From Cyanobacteriota bacterium (lineage in GTDB: Bacteria; Cyanobacteriota; Cyanobacteriia; Phormidesmidales; Phormidesmidaceae): DNA of 5,736 bases. How positions within the stretch are numbered: position 1 is the stretch's first letter; each line of letters begins with the position of its first letter. The position numbers were made by a program, and so were the translations under genes. A model generated the notes under the pieces. The model did not search any database, was not told the origin of the DNA, and was given only the letters and a program-made list of their open reading frames with translations. The stretch lies in NCBI GenBank assembly GCA_027619675.1, contig JAQCHG010000142.1, forward strand, positions 1 to 5,736, read 5' to 3'. Positions 1-5,736 of this stretch are shown here, one piece after another.

Positions 1-301
1 GCACATTCAGCCGGGGCATCCCAGCCTCATCCACATAGCCCCCCTTGCCCCGCACACTCTGATCGCCCCCAGCGCAAAAGGCATATTTGCCATCCGTATG
101 GGGGCCAGCCCCCGTCAGCAGCACCACCCCAATGGTGGTGTCTTCCCGAGCGTCGGCAAAGGCATCGTAGAGTTCCACCACGGTTTTTGGGCGAAAGGCA
201 TTGCGTTTGTGGGGGCGGTTAAGGGTGATTTTGGCGATGCCGTCGGCCTTGACGTAGAGGATGTCTTCGTAGGTTTTGGCGGTCTGCCACTGCATATCCA
301 T
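1..301 (-). CDS. menB: 1,4-dihydroxy-2-naphthoyl-CoA synthase MenB, N-terminal part (cut by left edge)
   Basis: This crotonase-family enzyme cyclises o-succinylbenzoyl-CoA to 1,4-dihydroxy-2-naphthoyl-CoA in phylloquinone synthesis; in cyanobacteria that quinone serves photosystem I. The window holds the first 100 codons plus one base, about a third of a protein normally near 275-280 residues. Translation from the ATG at 301 begins [16 protein letters not shown], which lines up with the usual cyanobacterial MenB start MDW...YDDILY. The motif [13 protein letters not shown] lies at residues 28-40, the block [13 protein letters not shown] at 63-75, and [10 protein letters not shown], which contributes to the CoA-thioester oxyanion hole, at 76-85. 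The frame stays open upstream to 403, with a TTG at 364, but homology favours 301; an ATG at 295 is also possible. No clear ribosome binding site precedes it. The catalytic C-terminal part is outside the window. The identification is very secure. Confidence 0.96.
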   Translation of the reverse strand, partial: MDMQWQTAKTYEDILYVKADGIAKITLNRPHKRNAFRPKTVVELYDAFADAREDTTIGVVLLTGAGPHTDGKYAFCAGGDQSVRGKGGYVDEAGMPRLNV

Positions 302-362
302 GGTGTTGTGGGTTGTATCGGCAATCAGGTCATGGATTAGCTTAGAGCCGATCGCGCCCCCC

Positions 363-388
363 AACGGCGACCCACTGGGGTCGCCGTT
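363..388. repeat. Perfect 11-bp inverted repeat between cruA and menB
   Basis: The arms AACGGCGACCC (363-373) and GGGTCGCCGTT (378-388) are fully complementary around a 4-nt loop, ACTG. The structure lies 171 bp past the cruA stop and 61 bp before the menB start. In the direction of transcription it is followed by a G-rich stretch, not a T tract, so it is not a canonical intrinsic terminator. A structured menB leader, an RNA processing site or a terminator of unusual form are all possible. The pairing is directly visible; the function is inference. Confidence 0.6.
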
Positions 389-559
389 CAGCCCTTTGGT
401 TTAGAAATCCTGTCACCCGAATCTTTCCAGGACACAGACCCCTGCGCCCCTACAGCGTTTCTAGGATGGAATGAGACGACATGGCTGCCCTGAGAATTCT
501 CCCGCACTGACGTTAGGGAGAAGGGGCGCGGAGGCAGGAGGGTGCCGCGATTGCTGCCA

Positions 560-2728
560 CTAGGTGCCGGAATCGGGGCTGGCCGGTCCGCCTGTGGACA
601 AGGGGGCAGGGCGGGCGGGGCGTTTGGCCTGGGGGGCATTTTCCCCCGTGGAGACCTCTAGAGTTTGGATGTGGATGCCCTGCTGGGCGGGGGGGCGACC
701 CATGCCGTAGGTGAGGTGGCTACCCAGGGCCAAGAGGGAAAAACACAGCTCCGGACTCACCCGCTCTAGCCAGCCCCGATTGCCCGACACCCACAGGGGC
801 AACCATGCCAGCAGCCAACTGAGGAAGGTTTGCAGAGTGTAGTTAAGGTAGCTACCCACCCAACGCACCATGTCTGCGGTGCCCGCCATTTCCCAAATCC
901 ACTGGAGCAGGGACGGGTTTTGGGCAGCGGCGGAAAGGGCCATGGCGTTGAATTCGCCCCAACTGGCACGGTCTTTGATGAACCGTTCCGCCACCTCAGG
1001 GGGCTGCTGCCCCAGGATGCCAAAGAAGGTGTTGAGCATGGCATTCACCCGCTCCGGCGGCAGGGTGGTACCCGTGGGCACCATCATGCCCTTGGAAAAC
1101 AGCCAGGTGACGGCAATATTGCTCTGAAAGGCGCGGATCTGGTTCAAATGCTTGGCCTTGAGCAGGTCATGGCGCAGGGCCATATCCAACAAAGCCGTCA
1201 GCCGGGGCAGGTTGCGCACCAGGGAGCCAAACCCGGTAAACACCAAGGGGGACTGCAACGAGGCGGCATCGCCGATCGCCGCTAGACGGTCAAAGGCGAC
1301 GGTGCGATCGCTGCGATTGCTGCTGAAATGGCCAGGAATGTAGCCAAAGGTGGGTTTGCGCCAGGTGAGCTTATCTAGGTTGCAGCGGCGGTACTCCGGC
1401 AGGATGTGGAAAAAGTCCTCATACATGGTGAGGAGGGAGCCGGGATTGTCGGGGTGGACCTGGTGATAGTGGAACAGATAAATGGTGAGTTCATTGTCCT
1501 TACCGGGGAACAGTTCCCAAATCAACTGCCGCCCCCGCGAAATATCCCCATGGCTGAACAGCACATCTCCATAGGTGCTGTCCCACACCCCCGGATCAAA
1601 CCCCCCAGAGACACAAGCCCCCACCGTGGGGCAGACACTATCGAAGGCGCGGCCCCCATTCAACTGCCAGGCAATGGGGGAGGCGGTACCCATGGCATCC
1701 ACCAAGAGGCGACCCCGCGCAATGGCGGCGGCTTCGGTTTTGCGGTGGTGGGCCACCACCGTCACCTGGTCGTCGTCCACCTCGGCCCAGTCAAATTCCG
1801 TCTCGTCCCAAATCACGCCCCCGGCGGCCTGGAGCTTCTTGCCGCAACTGCGCAGCAGCGCCTCTGAATCCAGCGCAATGTTGAGCACTGTGGGGGTGTG
1901 CAACACCGGGGCCTTGGCCACCGCTGGATTATTGGCATCAAAGAATTTGTTGAACCCGTCGGCATATTCACAGGCGATCAGGGTTTCAAATTCCTCAGCG
2001 GTGAACAGCCCCAGATCGATTAAGCTCTGGAACTCCGCCCGCGAAATGTTCCATTCCCGGTGCATACGGCCAAAGGGTAACCGCTCGATCAGCAGCACCC
2101 GATAGCCCAACTGGGCCATGACGGCGGCGTGGATCACCCCCAGGGCACCGCCGACATAGATCAGATCAAAGGGTTCCTGGGCCGCTAGCGCCGTCTCATC
2201 CCAGGGCTGGGGTTGCGATCGCTCCCCCGCGCGAAAGATCACCTGACGGGGTGCTTGGGGCGACCTGACGCTCTGCCGCCAGCGGGTTTCCCACCAGTAG
2301 ACCCGCTCCAAGTCCGCTTCCCCATTGGGCATGCGCTGGAAGTAGGTGGTGGTTTTGGGAAAGGCCGATCGCAACGCCTCAAAAATGGTCTGTTGGCTGG
2401 GGTCAAAGGCAGGTAACTCAGGATACTGGGGTGGAAACGTCGCCTGAAGCTGCCGCTGCAATTGCTTCAGGATCTCCCCTTCCCGAGGCAGGGTAGTGCT
2501 GCCCCAGCGAAACACCTTCAGGTAGGTGGTGCGTTGCAGGGTCCAGGTAAAGATGGACAGGGCTGAGGAGAGGGCATCCTCCACCTGGCCAGAGGCCCCG
2601 GCGGTCAAGCGAATACCGTCGGGGGTGGGGCTGCGGTGGCCCCAGGATGGGATAAATTCTGTCTGTAGCCAGCTTCGCACCGCGCCAATGTCTGGCGTGG
2701 GTACCTCCAGGTAAAGCAGCTCTTTCAT
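560..2728 (-). CDS. cruA: CruA-type lycopene cyclase (FAD/NAD(P)-binding)
   Basis: The 722-residue product matches the CruA family of lycopene cyclases, flavoprotein-like enzymes that close the ends of lycopene to give monocyclic or beta-carotene in green sulfur bacteria and many cyanobacteria. A CruA-type N-terminal region of about 185 residues precedes a Rossmann dinucleotide-binding fold: DLIYVGGALG at 188-197, ending in the acidic ER at 215-216. The family signature REWNISR follows at 224-230. A second FAD-contact motif, IGDAASLQSPLVFTGFGS, lies at 485-502. Residues 630-647 are hydrophobic (LSWLLAWLPLWV), consistent with membrane association. The last roughly 35 residues are Pro/Ala-rich and look like a poorly conserved tail. 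Length and the long N-terminal region favour CruA over the related, shorter CruP, whose cyclase activity is less certain. The start ATG matches the expected MKEL.YLEVPTP beginning, though no strong Shine-Dalgarno is seen. It lies 429 bp downstream of hetR and probably has its own promoter. Confidence 0.93.
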   Translation of the reverse strand: MKELLYLEVPTPDIGAVRSWLQTEFIPSWGHRSPTPDGIRLTAGASGQVEDALSSALSIFTWTLQRTTYLKVFRWGSTTLPREGEILKQLQRQLQATFPPQYPELPAFDPSQQTIFEALRSAFPKTTTYFQRMPNGEADLERVYWWETRWRQSVRSPQAPRQVIFRAGERSQPQPWDETALAAQEPFDLIYVGGALGVIHAAVMAQLGYRVLLIERLPFGRMHREWNISRAEFQSLIDLGLFTAEEFETLIACEYADGFNKFFDANNPAVAKAPVLHTPTVLNIALDSEALLRSCGKKLQAAGGVIWDETEFDWAEVDDDQVTVVAHHRKTEAAAIARGRLLVDAMGTASPIAWQLNGGRAFDSVCPTVGACVSGGFDPGVWDSTYGDVLFSHGDISRGRQLIWELFPGKDNELTIYLFHYHQVHPDNPGSLLTMYEDFFHILPEYRRCNLDKLTWRKPTFGYIPGHFSSNRSDRTVAFDRLAAIGDAASLQSPLVFTGFGSLVRNLPRLTALLDMALRHDLLKAKHLNQIRAFQSNIAVTWLFSKGMMVPTGTTLPPERVNAMLNTFFGILGQQPPEVAERFIKDRASWGEFNAMALSAAAQNPSLLQWIWEMAGTADMVRWVGSYLNYTLQTFLSWLLAWLPLWVSGNRGWLERVSPELCFSLLALGSHLTYGMGRPPAQQGIHIQTLEVSTGENAPQAKRPARPAPLSTGGPASPDSGT

Positions 2729-2986
2729 TGAGGCGGATTTAAAAAGGGGCGTTTTATGGGGAGCCAGTCCTGTGGATTGGCCCGTCTAGATACCCTACAA
2801 CAGAAGCGATCGCCCCGTCGCTGTCCCGTCAGCGTAGGGATTTCCCGCCCTTGGCCCTGCCGTTCCTTGGGTCTGGGCACCTAACGCTGGGGCATTGAGA
2901 GGGGGTATGCAACCGCTGAATATGCGCCGTCACCACCCTGGCCAAGACGGTTCCAAACTGGGAAGCTCCAGACGCTTAGGCGATCG

Positions 2987-3010
2987 CTGAGCAAGCAATG
3001 ACCTGCTCAG
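2987..3010. repeat. 7-bp inverted repeat CTGAGCA-N10-TGCTCAG
   Basis: The arms CTGAGCA (2987-2993) and TGCTCAG (3004-3010) are perfectly complementary around a 10-nt spacer. The left arm overlaps the end of a GCGATCGC palindrome. It could be an operator or a weak hairpin in the hetR-cruA gap; no flanking T tract supports a terminator. Confidence 0.35.
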
Positions 3011-3077
3011 ACTGTTGGGTCTCGTCCCTCGACGCCAACCGACGGTACGATGCCTTCCGAAAAATTCCCTTAAGCCC

Positions 3078-3142
3078 CTTGCCCGCGCTCCCTCGCCTCA
3101 GGCAACGGTGGGCTACGCTGCGCCGCGCAGTGCTAGGGCAAG
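3078..3142. repeat. Nested inverted repeat just downstream of hetR
   Basis: An outer pair CTTGCCC (3078-3084) and GGGCAAG (3136-3142) encloses an inner hairpin, CGCTGCG (3116-3122) and CGCAGTG (3126-3132), with a CCG loop and one G-T wobble. It begins 16 bp past the hetR stop and abuts a GCGATCGC site. It may act as a 3'-end hairpin for hetR mRNA or be one copy of a dispersed palindromic element. No T tract follows. The pairing is visible; the function is inferred. Confidence 0.4.
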
Positions 3143-3157
3143 CGATCGCGGATGACG

Positions 3158-4171
<1,014 letters not shown>

Positions 4172-4285
4172 TCAGGTAAACATCTCAACTGTCGATTTCA
4201 CGCAGTTGATCTAAGCGTAAGGGCGCAAGCGTTAGGAAAATGTTCAGGTAGCCTGGCGACGGAATCGCCTTTGATGCTACCGCTT

Positions 4286-4318
4286 AACCGGAGTTTTGAC
4301 GATATCAACCGGATTTTG
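4286..4318 (-). promoter_or_regulatory. Two phased CAAAA(C)TCCGGTT elements upstream of hetR
   Basis: On the minus strand, CAAAATCCGGTT (4318-4307) is followed by CAAAACTCCGGTT (4298-4286). The shared TCCGGTT cores are 21 bp apart, two helical turns, so a dimeric regulator could bind both on one DNA face. They lie about 200-230 bp upstream of hetR. A hexamer TAGCAT, matching the TAN3T form of -10 boxes, follows the second copy by 7 bp (4274-4279). The core differs by one base from TCCGGA, which I recall as the DIF1 core. The repeat is directly visible; the regulatory role is inference. Confidence 0.4.
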
Positions 4319-4342
4319 TGGCCCTAGATCCCCCAAGGGACA

Positions 4343-4364
4343 CCCTGTGTCTTTCAATACAGGG
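4343..4364. repeat. Inverted repeat CCCTGT-N10-ACAGGG in the patX-hetR gap
   Basis: Two perfect 6-bp arms, CCCTGT (4343-4348) and ACAGGG (4359-4364), flank a 10-bp spacer. They could form an operator with half-sites about 1.5 helical turns apart or a weak RNA hairpin. The half-sites resemble the 11-bp palindrome upstream of patX (4821-4831), but a shared binding protein is only a possibility. Confidence 0.3.
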
Positions 4365-4407
4365 AAGGGCAATGGATTTCGTAAACGTTGACTGTTGTCA
4401 GGGGCGA

Positions 4408-4428
4408 TCGGGATGCCGTGAATCCCGA
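4408..4428 (-). terminator. Candidate patX 3' hairpin (no T tract)
   Basis: A perfect 7-bp stem, TCGGGAT (4408-4414) with ATCCCGA (4422-4428), and a 7-nt loop lies 67 bp beyond the patX stop on the minus strand. It is the most stable simple hairpin close to the patX end. Cyanobacterial terminators often lack a clean T tract, and this one is followed by TCGCCCC, so the assignment is tentative. Confidence 0.3.
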
Positions 4429-4459
4429 GGCCCATCGGTTCCTGTCGGTTGTGATAGTT

Positions 4460-4485
4460 CAGTCTGCGTAACCAGTCTGCGTAGC
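4460..4485. repeat. 13-bp tandem duplication next to patX stop
   Basis: CAGTCTGCGTAAC (4460-4472) is followed immediately by CAGTCTGCGTAGC (4473-4485), identical at 12 of 13 positions. It lies 10 bp past the patX stop codon, in its presumed 3' untranslated region. It looks like a recent slippage duplication; no function is evident. Confidence 0.5.
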
Positions 4486-4495
4486 CAGGGTGGGA

Positions 4496-4789
4496 CTAGG
4501 CTTGGGCGGGGTTGGGGGCATCGTCAGAGACGCGTCCACTGCCCCGCCAAGCAACCCAGCCTTGGGTTTCCAGATCGTTATCATCCACCCGACCACTGCC
4601 CCGGTGAGCCACGGGGTTTGCGGGAGATTCGGCACCACTGGCGGTCAAGCGACCACTCCCCCGGTGCTGGGCCTGCTCCGCAACGGCATTCGTGAGGGCG
4701 GTGAAGACAGACGGCACGATCGCCGTGCCCAAGCACCCCAACGTCATTGCGACAACCAGCCCTTTAGTCCAAGTACGTTTGCAGAGCAT
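4496..4789 (-). CDS. patX: PatX-like secreted inhibitor with three RGSGR motifs
   Basis: The 97-residue product has the two hallmarks of PatX: a hydrophobic N-terminus and an RGSGR motif. PatX, like PatS and HetN, limits HetR activity through this pentapeptide, which binds the HetR hood domain. Residues 1-37 resemble a signal peptide: a basic start (K4, R5, K9), a hydrophobic core GLVVAMTLGCLGTAIV, and a likely cleavage after AVA37. Three RGSGR copies follow at residues 43-47, 63-67 and 82-86 (DNA 4649-4663, 4589-4603 and 4532-4546), preceded by His, His and Trp. The second and third sit in similar modules, VAHRGSGRVDD and VAWRGSGRVSDD. The linkers are rich in Ala, Ser, Pro and Asp and look unstructured. 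A GAGGGG sequence 10 bp before the ATG may be the ribosome binding site. The gene lies upstream of hetR on the same strand, a context that fits PatX. The triple motif is the unusual trait. It could also be called an RGSGR-repeat protein of unproven function. Confidence 0.92.
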   Translation of the reverse strand: MLCKRTWTKGLVVAMTLGCLGTAIVPSVFTALTNAVAEQAQHRGSGRLTASGAESPANPVAHRGSGRVDDNDLETQGWVAWRGSGRVSDDAPNPAQA

Positions 4790-4796
4790 TGATGGT

Positions 4797-4805
4797 AAAC
4801 CCCTC
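4797..4805 (-). promoter_or_regulatory. GAGGGG sequence: patX RBS, possible HetR half-site
   Basis: On the minus strand GAGGGGTTT lies with GAGGGG ending 10 bp before the patX ATG, a usable Shine-Dalgarno at slightly long spacing. The plus-strand reading AACCCCTC equals one half of the HetR-bound inverted repeat that I recall from the Anabaena hetP promoter (GAGGGGTCTAACCCCTC). The other half is not conserved here, so HetR binding is only a weak suggestion. Confidence 0.3.
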
Positions 4806-4820
4806 TGTGAGCTTCTATCT

Positions 4821-4831
4821 CCTGTTACAGG
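4821..4831. promoter_or_regulatory. 11-bp palindrome CCTGTTACAGG upstream of patX
   Basis: The arms CCTGT and ACAGG are perfectly symmetrical around one base, 32-42 bp before the patX start codon, where an operator or core promoter element could lie. A G-rich tract adjoins it (three runs of at least four G between 4830 and 4845 on the plus strand). No -10/-35 pair is convincing. The symmetry is visible; the role is inferred. Confidence 0.35.
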
Positions 4832-4892
4832 GGGTAGGGGTGGGGTCAGGATGATTCGTGTCCGTAAAAATGCCGAATTCCCCGGCCCTTGG

Positions 4893-5736
4893 CTACATCG
4901 TGGCCAGGACTCGCAGCCAGGGACCGTGGGGATTGGCGATCGCCTGCACCGTCACCTGCTGGCCTGGTTGCCAGGTTTGAAACTGCTGCTGGACGGCGGG
5001 GCAAAGGGTGACTAAAGGCCAGGGGGTTGGACCCAACGCTGTCGTTACCAACTGCCAATCATCTCCCTGGGGTCCCCGCTGCACTAGGCCGCTGACCGTC
5101 TGGGCTGGGGGAGCGGGGGACGCCGGGATCGGGGTCACCCCGCTGATGCCATCGACGGGGTAGGTGTCGGGGCGATCGCAATAGCGCTGCTGCACGGCAA
5201 CCCAATCGGGATGATGGGGGGGCAGGTCATAGCAGGGAATAACGGCGGCGGCAGCGATGGGGTCATGCAATAGGGCCTGCTGCACCGCCCCCGCCGCTAG
5301 CTGCCGGGGATGGCAGTTGTGTTCTATACACAGGGCCGCCGCCATGCCCGCCGCCTGCCCCACCGCCAGCACCACGGGTTGCAGCCGGGTGGCCCCATTG
5401 GCCAGGTGGGAAATGGCCATGTTTTTGTCGCAGGCTATCAACCCGTCTACGGTGGCGGGCACCAGCGCCCCATAGGGGATGGTGAAGGGGGTGCCCGTCC
5501 AGCGGCCCCCCCAGCGGCGGGCCTTGGGGGCCAAAGGCAGATCAAAACCGGGGTAGTGGTGGTCGTTGGGATAGTTGCCGCAGGCGATCGCCGTGGCTTT
5601 GCCCTGGGCATCTACAGGTAACGGGGCCACCTGCCCCCCCAGCCGGGGCAGGCTGTCGGTTTCCGTCACTGTCGTCAGCCCCACTAGACGGCGGCTTTCT
5701 CGGTAGTAGGGCTGCAAGGCAAAGGCCCCGCCCCCC
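4893..5736 (-). CDS. FAD-dependent oxidoreductase, C-terminal part (cut by right edge)
   Basis: The frame is open through the right edge, so the N-terminal part with the Rossmann FAD-binding fold is missing. The TTG at 5717 is internal: upstream codons read GGGAFA and continue the conserved FALQPYYRESRRLVG block. The 280 visible residues match the C-terminal half of FAD_oxidored-type flavoenzymes: PYYRESRRL at about 9-17, GNYPNDHHYPG at about 53-63, and TIPYGALVPATVDGLIACDKNMAISHLA at about 85-112. The last contains the segment that closes over the flavin and is followed by VVLAVGQAAGMAAALC. A proline-rich linker (about 200-212) leads to a separate tail of about 65 residues ending in PGQQVTVQAIANPHGPWLRV, possibly a small beta domain. 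Substrate and pathway cannot be told from this part. It lies upstream of patX with a 103-bp gap, so read-through into patX is possible but unproven. Confidence 0.85.
   Translation of the reverse strand, partial: GGGAFALQPYYRESRRLVGLTTVTETDSLPRLGGQVAPLPVDAQGKATAIACGNYPNDHHYPGFDLPLAPKARRWGGRWTGTPFTIPYGALVPATVDGLIACDKNMAISHLANGATRLQPVVLAVGQAAGMAAALCIEHNCHPRQLAAGAVQQALLHDPIAAAAVIPCYDLPPHHPDWVAVQQRYCDRPDTYPVDGISGVTPIPASPAPPAQTVSGLVQRGPQGDDWQLVTTALGPTPWPLVTLCPAVQQQFQTWQPGQQVTVQAIANPHGPWLRVLATM

Larger units (their letters stand above)
2729..3157. other. Intergenic region between hetR 3' end and cruA start
   Basis: No credible gene is seen in these 429 bp. They hold three copies of GCGATCGC (near 2806, 2981 and 3142), the typical cyanobacterial HIP1 palindrome, and two inverted repeats described separately. 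The cruA promoter should lie here on the minus strand, perhaps near the AT-richer stretch at 2735-2800, but no convincing -35/-10 pair could be assigned. An open frame on the plus strand starting at 2998 runs on antisense to hetR and is not supported. Confidence 0.6.

Noticed and set aside
98..340. 80-codon open frame on the plus strand
   Set aside because: It lies antisense to the menB coding sequence, which is unmistakable on the minus strand; the plus-strand product has no recognisable features.
388..639. 83-codon open frame on the minus strand overlapping the cruA 3' end
   Set aside because: It is another frame of the cruA tail running into the intergenic gap; it is proline-rich, as expected for out-of-frame GC-rich DNA.
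4277..4435. 52-codon open frame on the minus strand between patX and hetR, with AGGA before its ATG
   Set aside because: No signal peptide, motif or family is recognisable, and it overlaps inverted repeats and the TCCGGTT repeats. A frame this short is common by chance; it would need conservation in relatives to be accepted.
4732..4744. Lipobox-like T-L-G-C (residues 16-19) in the patX product
   Set aside because: The -3 residue is Thr instead of Leu/Val/Ile and the hydrophobic core continues past the Cys; AVA at 35-37 fits an ordinary signal peptidase site better.
4318..4792. Two overlapping open frames on the plus strand (4318-4695 and 4490-4792)
   Set aside because: They are antisense to patX. 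The three RGSGR motifs with synonymous variation identify the minus strand as coding.
4815..4828. Near-match to an NtcA box (GTA-N8-TAG) upstream of patX
   Set aside because: One consensus base is wrong and the expected -10 position would fall at the start codon, so activation from it is implausible.
4846..5058. 70-codon open frame on the minus strand near the flavoenzyme 3' end
   Set aside because: It overlaps the flavoenzyme C-terminal coding sequence in another frame, with no recognisable product.

Overview
The window comes from a filamentous cyanobacterium. Evidence: a complete hetR, a patX-like gene beside it, a cyanobacterial CruA-type lycopene cyclase, a phylloquinone-pathway menB, and many copies of the cyanobacterial palindrome GCGATCGC (about ten exact copies, for example near 1305, 2215, 2806, 2981, 3142, 3703, 4937, 5171 and 5583). 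The DNA is GC-rich. HetR/PatX pairs occur in both heterocyst-forming and non-heterocystous filamentous lineages, so heterocyst formation cannot be decided from this window.

All five supported genes lie on the minus strand, so the transcriptional order runs from high to low coordinates: an FAD-dependent oxidoreductase (4893 to the right edge, N-terminal part missing), a small exported patX-like gene (4496-4789), hetR (3158 to about 4087), cruA (560-2728), and the first 100 codons of menB (1-301, rest off the left edge). The gaps are 103, about 408, 429 and 258 bp. They contain several inverted repeats and candidate regulatory sites but no further convincing genes.

The centre of interest is the patX-hetR pair. 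HetR is the master regulator of cell differentiation, and RGSGR-type peptides bind its C-terminal hood domain and block its activity. The patX-like product has a signal-peptide-like N-terminus followed by three RGSGR motifs, spaced 20 and 19 residues apart, where the classical inhibitors PatS and PatX carry one. The three copies differ in DNA only at third codon positions, and each follows a Val-Ala dipeptide, directly or within a few residues. The hetR product keeps the known functional residues, including those contacting the peptide. Together they look like a compact activator-inhibitor module in which one precursor might yield several inhibitor peptides.

The hetR upstream region has a perfect NtcA-type GTAN8TAC box close to the start codon and a pair of near-identical elements 21 bp apart. 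The patX upstream region has an 11-bp palindrome, a G-rich tract and a sequence matching one half of the HetR operator as I recall it. These regulatory readings are inferences from sequence. The flanking genes are metabolic (carotenoid cyclisation, phylloquinone synthesis, an uncharacterised flavoenzyme) and have no evident functional link to the module.
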